Below are positions 6,917 through 13,750 of a DNA stretch of 14,866 nt, in pieces. A program made the position numbers and the translations under genes. Location: positions 1-14,866 of the forward strand of contig DAOUQA010000029.1 of the NCBI GenBank assembly GCA_030625905.1, given 5' to 3'. This stretch comes from Kiritimatiellales bacterium. GTDB lineage: Bacteria; Verrucomicrobiota; Kiritimatiellia; Kiritimatiellales; Pontiellaceae. The notes beneath the pieces are model-generated. The model saw nothing but the letters and a program-made list of their open reading frames with translations. It had not been told where the DNA came from and searched no databases. Numbering within the stretch: the first letter of the stretch is position 1; each line of letters opens with the position of its first letter.

Positions 6917-7966
6917 TTAGCGGGGTTTCCATTTTTGTACGGTTTCGGCGACGGCCTTGATGGATTCGATGTTGGCATCGGCCGGAACGCCGTGGCCAAG
7001 GTTGAAGATAAAGCCGTTGCGCCCGCGCATCTCTTCGAGGATTTTTCGGGTTTCGGTGGCGGCCGCCTCCGGCGTGGCGAGCAGCAGGGCGGGATCGAGG
7101 TTGCCCTGCACGGCGACGTCGGCAGGGATTTCCTTGCAGACATCGGAGAGGCGGATGCCCCAGTCGATGCCAAGCACATTGGCTCCGGTGTCCACGACCT
7201 CACTCCAGTTGTGATGGACGTTGCGTGCAAATACAAGGGTTGGAACTTCGTCACCGAGCACTTCGACGATTTGCTGCATCCAGCGCCCGGATATTTCCCA
7301 AAAAACATTTGGCGCAAGCGTGCCTCCCTGGCTGTCGAAAAGCTGGATCACGTCGGCTCCCGCATCGATCTGTGCCTTGAGATAGGCGATGGTGGCATCG
7401 GTAATCTTTTCGAGCAGGGCGCGGAAGAGTTTGGGTTCGTTGTAGAGCATGGCGCGCGAGCGGGTGTTTTCGCGCGAGCTGCCGCCCTCGACCATGAAGG
7501 AGGCCAGCGTCCACGGCGACCCGGCAAAGCCGATGATGGCGTGCTCGTCGCCCAGCTCCTTGCGGACGAGTTTGATGGCTTCGGGGGTGTAGCCGATATG
7601 ATCGAGCACATGCGTTGGGTCGAGCTTGTCGACATCGGCCTTGGAGTTGAGCTGGAAGGCCATCTTCACGCCACCCTGTTCCATCAGCTCATATTTTTGC
7701 CCCATGGCTTCGGCAACGACGAGGATGTCGGAGAAGATGATGGCAGCATCGTAGCCAAAACGGCGGACAGGCTGGAGCGTGACTCCGGCGGCGATCTCTG
7801 GATTCTGGACAAGCTCGGTAAACTTGTAGCCTTCCTTGAGCGCGCGGTACTCGGGCAGCGAACGCCCCGCCTGCCGCATCATCCAGACGGGCGGGCGGTC
7901 GACGGCTTCGCAGCGGCAGGCACGCAGGAAGCGTTCGCGGTGGGTAATGTTTTTGGTTGTACTCAT
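6917..7966 (-). CDS. hemE: Uroporphyrinogen decarboxylase
   Basis: This enzyme decarboxylates the four acetate side chains of uroporphyrinogen III to give coproporphyrinogen III in the cytoplasm; it needs no cofactor. The 349-residue product has the family length. MMRQAGRSLPEYR near residues 29-41 holds the substrate-binding arginines (R31, R35). IIFSDILVV carries the catalytic aspartate D80. GFAGSPWTLASFMVEGG is present, and NLGHGVPADANIE provides the C-terminal histidine (H325). The ATG at 7966 is the natural start, although no clear Shine-Dalgarno sequence lies upstream. Its product is the substrate of HemN, encoded 278 bp downstream on the same strand. The two may share a transcript, but the repeat-filled gap makes separate promoters possible. 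Confidence 0.97.
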   Translation of the reverse strand: MSTTKNITHRERFLRACRCEAVDRPPVWMMRQAGRSLPEYRALKEGYKFTELVQNPEIAAGVTLQPVRRFGYDAAIIFSDILVVAEAMGQKYELMEQGGVKMAFQLNSKADVDKLDPTHVLDHIGYTPEAIKLVRKELGDEHAIIGFAGSPWTLASFMVEGGSSRENTRSRAMLYNEPKLFRALLEKITDATIAYLKAQIDAGADVIQLFDSQGGTLAPNVFWEISGRWMQQIVEVLGDEVPTLVFARNVHHNWSEVVDTGANVLGIDWGIRLSDVCKEIPADVAVQGNLDPALLLATPEAAATETRKILEEMRGRNGFIFNLGHGVPADANIESIKAVAETVQKWKPR

Positions 7967-8024
7967 AGATCAAGGGTTGTCGCATACCGGAGAAATGAGA
8001 TCAATTCATAAGCGGATGGATATG

Positions 8025-8058
8025 TTGGAATCCTGAAGGGACAACCGGTGGATTCCAA
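8025..8058. repeat. 9-bp inverted repeat upstream of hemE
   Basis: TTGGAATCC (8025-8033) and GGATTCCAA (8050-8058) are perfect inverted arms around a 16-base loop. They lie between the SGNH-hydrolase relic and hemE, about 60 bp before the hemE start. The site could be an operator for hemE or a leftover transcript-end hairpin of the hydrolase gene. No T-tract follows on the minus strand. Confidence 0.4.
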
Positions 8059-8093
8059 ACTCCTCCGTTTCAAATCTTACAGCAATCCGGCCG

Positions 8094-8433
8094 CTACTCA
8101 ACCCCCAGCCGTGCAAGCAATACCTGCGCGTAGACACGCACCATGAAATCGTTCGGGTGGTCTACGTGGTTGCCCGTCATCTCCCAGTAGGTCTTCTGCG
8201 TCAGCAGATAACCATGGATTGACCAGAAGTCGGCCACCGCAACACCAGGCCCTTCCGGCTTCTGAAGGGCTTCCAGATATTCCGGCATCGGCTCTAGCGG
8301 ACGTCACTTTGAATTGGGCTGAAACGACATCAACAGAATGAATTCCACTTTGGGGTTTTGCTTTTTGATCGACTCCATCATGGCTTCGATATTTCCGATG
8401 AACTGCTCCGTGGAAAATCCGCCGATACCGGCA
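8094..8433 (-). pseudogene. SGNH/GDSL-type hydrolase relic, 5' truncated and broken
   Basis: Two pieces in different frames look like the second half of an SGNH hydrolase. The upstream piece reads GGFSTEQFIGNIEAMM, then PKVEFILLMSFQPNS, before a stop at 8304-8306. The downstream piece (8288-8094) encodes 64 residues, including GVAVADFWSIHGYLL and MTGNHVDHPNDF with the terminal YAQVLLARLG typical of this family's C-terminus. The nucleophile block, the GMND-type block and the whole N-terminal half are absent, and some residues between the two pieces appear lost. Family members hydrolyse esters such as acetylated polysaccharides; this copy cannot be functional. It starts at a junction at about 8430 where a second relic begins in the opposite direction. 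Confidence 0.65.
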
Positions 8434-8614
8434 AATCCTGTTCACCGGCAAAGCCTCCGCCCGGCGGAAGAAATGCCTGAGTGCCAAAGTCAGCCGATTA
8501 TTCAAGAAGCTGCATGTAAGAGGGTTGATCGCCAAAATACCGCATTCCCGCCGCTGGCGGGTTACAAAGAAAGGATTACGGGTGCTTGGGCCGCTCGTGG
8601 AAGCCTATGCCTGA
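8426..8614 (+). pseudogene. C-terminal relic of a winged-helix protein
   Basis: The plus-strand frame ending at TGA 8612-8614 reads RQILFTGKASARRKK, then SAKVSRLFKKL, HVRGLIAKIPHSRRWRVT and finally LGPLVEAYA. It has no start codon of its own and is cut at the same junction as the SGNH relic. The pattern of a helix, then LxxRGLIxKxP, then RRWRVTxKG, looks like a winged-helix wing plus strand. I recall it as the C-terminus of a widespread uncharacterised bacterial family, often multi-copy; no function is assigned. The N-terminal portion is missing, so it is treated as a fragment. A protein search with these roughly 60 residues would settle the family. Confidence 0.5.
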
Positions 8615-8633
8615 GGAACTTAACCGCATCCAT

Positions 8634-8650
8634 TTTTTGCTACGCAAAAA
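8634..8650. repeat. Short hairpin TTTTTGC-TAC-GCAAAAA
   Basis: Perfect 7-bp arms flank a 3-base loop, 20 bp after the stop of the winged-helix relic. The A/T-rich lower stem makes it a possible bidirectional terminator, but the GC part is only two pairs, so this is weak. Confidence 0.4.
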
Positions 8651-8835
8651 TGATAGAATCTTCGATAGAAGGTTCTAACAACGTTTGGTTGTGAACCCAG
8701 AAAAGCCGGGGCCTTCCCGTGGGTGCTTCCCTGCGGGGTTCCCGACCCTGGGATGCCGAACCTTGGCACGCGTTCAGCTCGCTTGCATGTGCGTTGCGCA
8801 GCTCCGTAGCCCCGTCGTAAAGCACCTTGTTCCTA

Positions 8836-8849
8836 TACCTCTAGAGGTA
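8836..8849. repeat. Perfect 14-bp palindrome TACCTCTAGAGGTA
   Basis: The sequence equals its own reverse complement with no loop, which suits a dimeric DNA-binding protein better than an RNA hairpin. It lies about 350 bp upstream of the glycosyltransferase operon start and next to the GC-rich block, so it may mark the edge of that block rather than an operator. Confidence 0.35.
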
Positions 8850-8915
8850 CGGGAGTAAATCAATAAAAAATCGGTGCAATATTCTGGCATTGAGTATTTT
8901 ATTAGATCCATCACC

Positions 8916-8935
8916 CCATACATTCAAATGTATGG
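8916..8935. promoter_or_regulatory. Operator-like palindrome upstream of the glycosyltransferase pair
   Basis: CCATACATT and AATGTATGG are perfect 9-bp arms around a central CA, in an AT-rich stretch about 260 bp before the first glycosyltransferase ATG. The size and symmetry suit a regulator dimer site. No regulator gene is present in the window to pair with it. Confidence 0.35.
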
Positions 8936-9133
8936 AAATACTGGGGAATCAATACTGCAAAATCGCTTTGTGTCGAATACATCGCTTCGTGTCCTTGCCG
9001 GAGGAGGGTGCTTGGATCGAGGCGGAACCAAGTGGGTGCCGCCGCAGAGCCATCCCGCCGATGATAAACAAGATCTGATCCGGTTTATCCTATTATCCGG
9101 TCAGAATATTTTTCCGGAAGGTCTTCTTCGGCT

Positions 9134-9163
9134 TTGCGGTTTGCATGGGTCCCGTGCTACGCT
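9134..9163 (+). promoter_or_regulatory. Possible sigma-70-type promoter for the glycosyltransferase pair
   Basis: TTGCGG (9134-9139) and TACGCT (9158-9163) are spaced 18 bp apart and end 35 bp before the ATG. Both boxes deviate from the E. coli consensus, so this is a guess based on position. Confidence 0.25.
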
Positions 9164-9186
9164 CGCAAACATTGCATAAATTAGGG

Positions 9187-9192
9187 AAGGAG
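9187..9192 (+). promoter_or_regulatory. Ribosome binding site deciding the start of the first glycosyltransferase
   Basis: AAGGAG lies 6 bases before the ATG at 9199. The longer in-frame start at 9145 has no comparable motif and would put this purine tract inside the coding region. Confidence 0.65.
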
Positions 9193-9198
9193 CTATCT

Positions 9199-10968
9199 AT
9201 GTGTTTAGATCTGAAAGAAGGTTGTGATCGAATGCAAGCCGCCATGGCGGCGGCAACCATCGGGGGATGGGATGACATCTCCGCGTTTTTGGACGAGGCC
9301 TGTGCCGCGGCTCCGCCCATCCCATCCCACGAACGGCGGGAATTCCGGGACAAGGTCGCCAAGGGAGCCGTCTTCTATACGTACGATTATGGAATCGACG
9401 GCGTCTCTATTGAAATCACCAAGTATGCGCAATGCCTGGAAAACCTGTTTGGTTCCGCGGAGGATGGCGGCATTCCGCTGCATTTCATGGGTGGCGATTT
9501 TTACGACAAGGCCGATATTGTTCTCAAGCCCTACTGGAAGCGGCATAAAATCGATGGCATGAACGGCTGGTCGAAATGGCTCGGTGGCGAATGGTTCGCC
9601 AAGCTCTACCACGAGGATATGCCGGAAGGCAGCGAAGCATCCTGTGCCGTTGCGCAGGAAATATGGCGGCAGACCCGGATCATTGCCGGGAACCTTGGCG
9701 GCTACCTTGCCGAAAACGGCATCTCACTGGTTGTTCCCGTCAACATTCCCACCAACCCTGGAAACCTGTCGGCCGAACTGGCACTCGTGATCGTGTCGGA
9801 AATGATGGGCCTTTACATCCTTAGCTCCAACCACGACTTCTATTGGGAAGGCGGGAAGCCCGTCGCGCAGAAGCAGCCGGGCGAAGCCCCCGGACCGCGC
9901 GACCACTTTTTCAAGAACATTGGCAATGCCCCGTTCTCCTCGTTGTTCCGGAGGCTCTACCCTTGGAACGGCAGGCGCTGGATCCAGGTCAACATTAACT
10001 CGCCACAGTCGAGGGCGCTGGTCGAGCGCTTTGGCTTCGACCCTGCCCGGGTCTTTGAACTTGGCACGTCCATCAGCGACAAGTTTTTCGAGGAGTTCAC
10101 CCCCGATGACCAGAAGACGTTCCGCCGCAAGATGGCCTATATCCTGTCCGACGGCGAAGCAACGGTGCAGACGGTGGGCATTCGCGAGCATCAGGCCGCG
10201 CTGGGGGAATGGATGGGCAACCAGCGCCCGCTCGTGTGCGGTTCGCGATCCGGGCTGGTGTTCGATCCGGCGGCCGACAACACCATCTACTGCCTGCAGC
10301 CCACGCGCGTAATCGCCCGCAAACGTATCGAGATGGATTTTCAGCTACTCGAAGCGCTCATGAAGCAACCGTCCTTTCTAGCGGCGTTCCAAAGCGTTCC
10401 CGACCGCCAGTTGGTCGTGCACATTAGTGGTCCGGTTCCGATCGAGCATCGCGCCGATCTGGAAACCGTGCTCGCGGCCTACGGCAAGGTACTCGAATCG
10501 GTGCCCGAAGAGATTGCCGCGCGTATTTTCCTAGCCTTCTCCGTAGGGACCGAAGACCACCCGGCGCTGGCCGAAAACGGTCTGGCGAAGCTGAATATCG
10601 AAGAGATCTACCGGTTGGCAACCGTTATCCTGTTCCCCAGTGAAACAGAGGGGCGCGGCCTGCCCATCATCGAATCCAGCGCCGGCGGTATTCCGATCAT
10701 CTGTAGCCGCTACTATCCCGAGGAGGTGTTTGCCGAGGTCGTAGGCGAGCATCTGCCCGAGAACGAGCAGATCCGCTACGTGCTTTTTCCGGAGGACGGA
10801 TTTCCGCCTGCCTTCCTCGACCAGGTTGCCGGGATCATGCTCGCTCCCGAGGCCTTTGAGGGCAACAAAACCCATAATAAGAACGCGGTTCGACTGCGCT
10901 ACAGCATGGAAATGGTGCAACGTAAATTCGAGCTGTTTATCGATACGCTTGGAGGAACGAACGCATGA
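9199..10968 (+). CDS. Large GT-B fold glycosyltransferase (GT4-like), acceptor unknown
   Basis: This 589-residue protein has no signal peptide or membrane segment. The first ~60 residues are a helical N-terminal extension. YTYDYGIDGVSIEITKYA (61-78) looks like the nucleotide-sugar/acceptor loop that opens the first Rossmann domain of retaining GT-B enzymes. VNIPTNPGN (181-189) and NHDFYWEGG (211-219) are distinctive blocks. QPTRVIARKRIEMDF begins the second domain, and ETEGRGLPIIE (482-492) holds the EX7E motif of GT4 donor-site enzymes, followed by GGIPIICSRY. The length exceeds the common 350-420. It overlaps the next glycosyltransferase by four bases (ATGA), so the pair is translationally coupled. 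Family knowledge supports transfer of a sugar from a nucleotide-diphosphate donor. The product could be a compatible solute, glycolipid or glucan; nothing nearby decides this. Confidence 0.75.
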   Translation: MCLDLKEGCDRMQAAMAAATIGGWDDISAFLDEACAAAPPIPSHERREFRDKVAKGAVFYTYDYGIDGVSIEITKYAQCLENLFGSAEDGGIPLHFMGGDFYDKADIVLKPYWKRHKIDGMNGWSKWLGGEWFAKLYHEDMPEGSEASCAVAQEIWRQTRIIAGNLGGYLAENGISLVVPVNIPTNPGNLSAELALVIVSEMMGLYILSSNHDFYWEGGKPVAQKQPGEAPGPRDHFFKNIGNAPFSSLFRRLYPWNGRRWIQVNINSPQSRALVERFGFDPARVFELGTSISDKFFEEFTPDDQKTFRRKMAYILSDGEATVQTVGIREHQAALGEWMGNQRPLVCGSRSGLVFDPAADNTIYCLQPTRVIARKRIEMDFQLLEALMKQPSFLAAFQSVPDRQLVVHISGPVPIEHRADLETVLAAYGKVLESVPEEIAARIFLAFSVGTEDHPALAENGLAKLNIEEIYRLATVILFPSETEGRGLPIIESSAGGIPIICSRYYPEEVFAEVVGEHLPENEQIRYVLFPEDGFPPAFLDQVAGIMLAPEAFEGNKTHNKNAVRLRYSMEMVQRKFELFIDTLGGTNA

Positions 10969-12086
10969 AGATTGGTTTCATAGAAGACACGCCCCTGCGC
11001 GGCGGAACCCAGATCTGGGTAATCGAGGCCACGCGCGATTTTATTGCCAAGGGCGAAGAGGTGGCCGTTATCGCACCGGAAGGCAGCCATGTCGCCAAGC
11101 TCTGCGCCGAAGCAGGCGCAACAATCCACACCTACGATTGGGACGACATCGTTGTTCATCCGGAGAAGTACAGAAGCGCCTGGACGGAAGGATTGCGCGG
11201 CATGGATGTGGCCGTGTGCACCGTGCATCCGCCGCGCGGCGATTTCCACTGCTCCATGTTTGCCGGAGAATGCATCAAGGCTGCCGGACTCGATACCATC
11301 TTGTCCCCAAAGACCGGTTCGATTGTCCCGTGGTATCTGCGCGAGTACTACCAGCCCGATCCCGACGTGAATACCCATGTCATCTGCATCACCAACTTTA
11401 CGCGGCAGTACCTGATCGACGTCTACAAGCTGCCCGCCGACATGATTGAGCTGGTGTATCAGGGGACGGAAGTCAACCGCTTCACATCTACTCCGGAAAC
11501 CCGGGAGGAAGCCATGGTGCGCTACGCGTTGCCGGACAATGCCGGGCCTATCCTCGGCTCGATCGGCGCCCTCGAAAACCGCAAGGGCCAGATCATACTC
11601 TTGCAGGCTGTCAAGCGGATCCTGGATGCCGGCAGGCTACCCGGCATCCACGTCATGTTCGTGGGCGAAGGGCCCGATCAAGCCATGCTGGAAGCCGTTG
11701 TCGATGTCTATGGCCTAGGAGAGCACGTCTCGTTCTTCCCGTTCACGAGCGAGCCAAACTATGTCTTTGAGCGCATCGATATCCTGGCGTTGCCCAGTCT
11801 CTACAAGGAGGGGTTGCCGAACGTGCTGCTGGAGGCCATGTCGATGAAGCTCCCCGTCATTTCCACCAAGCTGGCCGGCATTCCCGAAGTCGTATTTGAC
11901 GGCGAAACCGGCTACCTGACCGATCCCGGAAACATCGAGCAGTTTTCCGACGCGATCGAAACGGTTTGGGAAAGCCCCGAAGCCTGCGCACGCATGGGCG
12001 AAAACGCCCGGAAGCTGATGGAGGAGAAGATGGACAAGAAAAACCAGTTCGACGCTTTCCTGCAATTCTTCCATCGCATTGCGTGA
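10965..12086 (+). CDS. Family 4 glycosyltransferase
   Basis: The product is 373 residues, a standard GT4 length, with no transmembrane segment. The N-terminus MKIGFIEDTPLRGGTQIWV has the glycine-rich loop after strand 1 that is typical of GT-B enzymes. The second domain starts near ILGSIGALENRKGQ, the counterpart of the usual GR-x-xx-KG segment. KEGLPNVLLEAM contains the EX7E pair E282 and E290, followed by LPVISTKLAGIPEVV and the GETGYL motif. The start is an ATG within ATGA, overlapping the stop of the upstream gene, with GGAGGA about nine bases ahead. The partner is also a GT-B protein, so the two may act successively on one acceptor or form a complex; this is inference. The donor and acceptor cannot be read from sequence. 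Confidence 0.85.
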   Translation: MKIGFIEDTPLRGGTQIWVIEATRDFIAKGEEVAVIAPEGSHVAKLCAEAGATIHTYDWDDIVVHPEKYRSAWTEGLRGMDVAVCTVHPPRGDFHCSMFAGECIKAAGLDTILSPKTGSIVPWYLREYYQPDPDVNTHVICITNFTRQYLIDVYKLPADMIELVYQGTEVNRFTSTPETREEAMVRYALPDNAGPILGSIGALENRKGQIILLQAVKRILDAGRLPGIHVMFVGEGPDQAMLEAVVDVYGLGEHVSFFPFTSEPNYVFERIDILALPSLYKEGLPNVLLEAMSMKLPVISTKLAGIPEVVFDGETGYLTDPGNIEQFSDAIETVWESPEACARMGENARKLMEEKMDKKNQFDAFLQFFHRIA

Positions 12087-12135
12087 GGCCGTTGGGATTT
12101 GTAGCTAGTATCCGGTGCTTGGCGCTCCGCACCTG

Positions 12136-12258
12136 AATCATTAGCGACCCCGTGGTTCTTTCACCCTGTGGGTGTAGCGCGTGCCTCCCGTAGGGGGCGC
12201 GCCCTCTGCAAGCAGAGAGGCACGCACTACACCTGAGATGGAAAGGTCGCTAACGATT
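12136..12258. repeat. 123-bp MITE/REPIN-like nested inverted repeat
   Basis: The outer arms AATCATTAGCGACC (12136-12149) and the inverted 12245-12258 match at 13 of 14. The inner arms, GGTGTAGCGCGTGCCTC (12171-12187) and 12217-12233, match at 16 of 17. The core has CTCTGC-AA-GCAGAG (12204-12217) and the palindrome GGGCGCGCCC (12195-12204). It fills most of the gap between the second glycosyltransferase and hom. It has no coding capacity and could act as a transcript-end structure for the glycosyltransferase pair. No flanking target duplication is obvious. Confidence 0.7.
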
Positions 12259-12288
12259 GATGCCCCGCAACGCCATCCCCCTTTTGGC

Positions 12289-12316
12289 TTGAGTCGCCAT
12301 GCCGTTCAACTATGGT
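12289..12316 (+). promoter_or_regulatory. Possible promoter for hom
   Basis: TTGAGT (12289-12294) and TATGGT (12311-12316) are 16 bp apart and end 33 bp before the hom ATG, just outside the inverted-repeat element. Both boxes match the sigma-70 consensus only partly. Confidence 0.3.
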
Positions 12317-12349
12317 TGCGCTTCATTTTTCACGAACGGGAAGCAGGTT

Positions 12350-13651
12350 ATGAAGGATATCAGGATTGGAATACTCGGGTTCGGCACGGTGGGTGCCGGC
12401 GTGGTTGAAGGCATTCAGAGAAACGGGGCGCTGATGGCCGAGCGAACCGGCATCAACCCGGTTGTTGCCAGAGTCGCCGATCTCGACATAGAAACCGACC
12501 GCGGAATTACGGTGCCGGATGGCGTGCTCACCACCGATGCGATGTCCGTCATTGCCGATGAAGGCATTGATTTGATCGTCGAGCTTGTTGGTGGAACCGG
12601 CGTTGCGCGCACCTTTACGCTGGAGGCACTGAGGCAGGGTAAGCCGGTCATCACCGCCAACAAGGCATTGCTGGCCGACCACGGCGAGGAAATCTACCAG
12701 GCAGCCCGCGAAAACAACACCGGTATCTACTACGAAGCCGCTGTTGGCGGCGGCATCCCGATCCTGCGCTCGCAGCGCGCGGGTCTGATCGGAAACCGGA
12801 TCGAGAGCATCTACGGGATTCTCAACGGCACTTGCAACTATATCCTCACGCGCATGGAGCGCGAGGGACTGCCGTTCGACGAGATCCTGGCTGATGCCCA
12901 GGCACTTGGCTATGCCGAAACCCCGCCGGATCTTGACATCGACGGCGACGACACCGCGCACAAGGCCGTTGTGCTGGCGTCGATGGCCTACGGCGCACCT
13001 GTGCCGATGGACGCCTGCACGACCAAGGGCATTCGCGGGCTGTCCGAATCGGAGATCGCCAATGCCGATGAAATGGGCTATCGCATCAAGCTGCTCGCCA
13101 TCATTAAGGACAACGCAGGCAAAGTGGAGCTTTCCGTGGAACCCGCGCTCGTTCCAAAGACGCACATGATTGCCTCGGTCGATGACGCGTTCAACGCCGT
13201 TTTCGTCAAGGGCGATATTGTCGACGACACCATGTACTATGGCCGAGGGGCGGGGCGCCTACCGACCGGAAGCGCCGTCATTGGCGATATCATGGAGGCG
13301 GCTGCCGATAAGTTGCATGAGGTTGGAACACCCGTAAGCGTCACGATGATGCTACAGAAGGATGGGCTGGAATACTGCTCCGCCGACAACATCGAGAAGC
13401 GTTGCTATATCCGTCTTAGCCTGTTGGATAAGCCCGGTTCCATGGGCAAGGTGATGGAGATCCTCGGGCGTCACAATATCAGTATCGCTTCCGTGGTGCA
13501 GAAGGAACGCCATGAAGAAGGTTGCGCGCCGGTGGTTGTGCTCACGCACAAAGCCAAGGAGGCGGAGTTTGTCGCCGCCATCGACGAAATAAACGGACTC
13601 GATGTTTCCGGCGCCGACCCCGTGCGCATGCGCCTCGAAGACTTTGAGTAG
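12350..13651 (+). CDS. hom: Homoserine dehydrogenase with C-terminal ACT domain
   Basis: This enzyme reduces aspartate semialdehyde to homoserine with NAD(P)H, at the branch to threonine and methionine. The protein has 433 residues, usual for the stand-alone enzyme. The Rossmann motif G10-F-G-T-V-G15 opens the protein. ELVGGTGVARTF and ITANKALLADHG follow in the cofactor/substrate region. GGGIPILRS, GILNGTCNYIL, GYAETPPDLDIDGDDTAHK and GRGAGRLPTGSAV are typical of the catalytic domain. Residues from about 351 (RCYIRLSLLDKPGSMGKV) form an ACT domain, which usually mediates threonine feedback. The ATG at 12350 is preferred over 12299, because the Rossmann strand begins immediately after it and a GCAGG motif is close upstream. 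It lies 99 bp before the aspartokinase gene, likely in one operon. Confidence 0.96.
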   Translation: MKDIRIGILGFGTVGAGVVEGIQRNGALMAERTGINPVVARVADLDIETDRGITVPDGVLTTDAMSVIADEGIDLIVELVGGTGVARTFTLEALRQGKPVITANKALLADHGEEIYQAARENNTGIYYEAAVGGGIPILRSQRAGLIGNRIESIYGILNGTCNYILTRMEREGLPFDEILADAQALGYAETPPDLDIDGDDTAHKAVVLASMAYGAPVPMDACTTKGIRGLSESEIANADEMGYRIKLLAIIKDNAGKVELSVEPALVPKTHMIASVDDAFNAVFVKGDIVDDTMYYGRGAGRLPTGSAVIGDIMEAAADKLHEVGTPVSVTMMLQKDGLEYCSADNIEKRCYIRLSLLDKPGSMGKVMEILGRHNISIASVVQKERHEEGCAPVVVLTHKAKEAEFVAAIDEINGLDVSGADPVRMRLEDFE

Positions 13652-13659
13652 AAGATATT

Positions 13660-13732
13660 AACCACGGAATACACCGAATACACGGAACATGCAGATGTAG
13701 GGATTTCAGTGTATTCGGTGTATTCCGTGGTT
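13660..13732. repeat. Perfect 24-bp inverted repeat filling the hom-aspartokinase gap
   Basis: The left arm (13660-13683) starts AACCACGGAATACACC and is 9-bp periodic (CACGGAATA, CACCGAATA, CAC...). The right arm (13709-13732) is its exact reverse complement. The loop is 25 bases. A strong hairpin would form in the hom-thrD transcript 8 bases after the hom stop. No T-tract follows, so it is not a typical terminator. The same motif recurs in degenerate form at 6651-6884 and near 4086. Confidence 0.9.
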
Positions 13733-13750
13733 CAACAATAGGTAGTTGAT

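Larger units (their letters stand above)
8615..9198. other. Non-coding leader region with hairpins and a GC-rich repeat-like block
   Basis: No credible gene is seen in this 584-bp stretch. In order it contains a 7-bp hairpin (8634-8650), a 24-bp quasi-palindrome (8654-8677), a GC-rich block (about 8696-8825) with repeated CTTCCC/GGG runs, a 14-bp palindrome (8836-8849), an AT-rich segment with a 20-bp palindrome (8916-8935), and finally the presumed promoter and ribosome site of the glycosyltransferase pair. A 61-codon minus-strand ORF (8825-8640) has an Arg/Ala/Gly-rich composition and no recognised similarity, so it is not called a gene. Confidence 0.6.

Noticed and set aside
6935..8011. 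358-codon plus-strand ORF
   Set aside because: It mirrors hemE almost exactly on the other strand, as GC-rich codon use often produces; hemE motifs are decisive.
8640..8825. 61-codon minus-strand ORF in the GC-rich block
   Set aside because: Its composition (many Arg, Ala, Gly), lack of ribosome site and lack of recognised similarity suggest repeat DNA, not a gene.
9145..9198. N-terminal extension of the first glycosyltransferase
   Set aside because: The extension lacks a ribosome site and overlaps the likely promoter and AAGGAG motif.
12323..13165. 280-codon minus-strand ORF
   Set aside because: It is antisense to the homoserine dehydrogenase catalytic region, with no start context and no recognisable domain.
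13660..13732. Intrinsic terminator between hom and thrD
   Set aside because: The stem is very strong but no run of T follows, the loop is 25 bases, and the arms belong to a dispersed repeat family.
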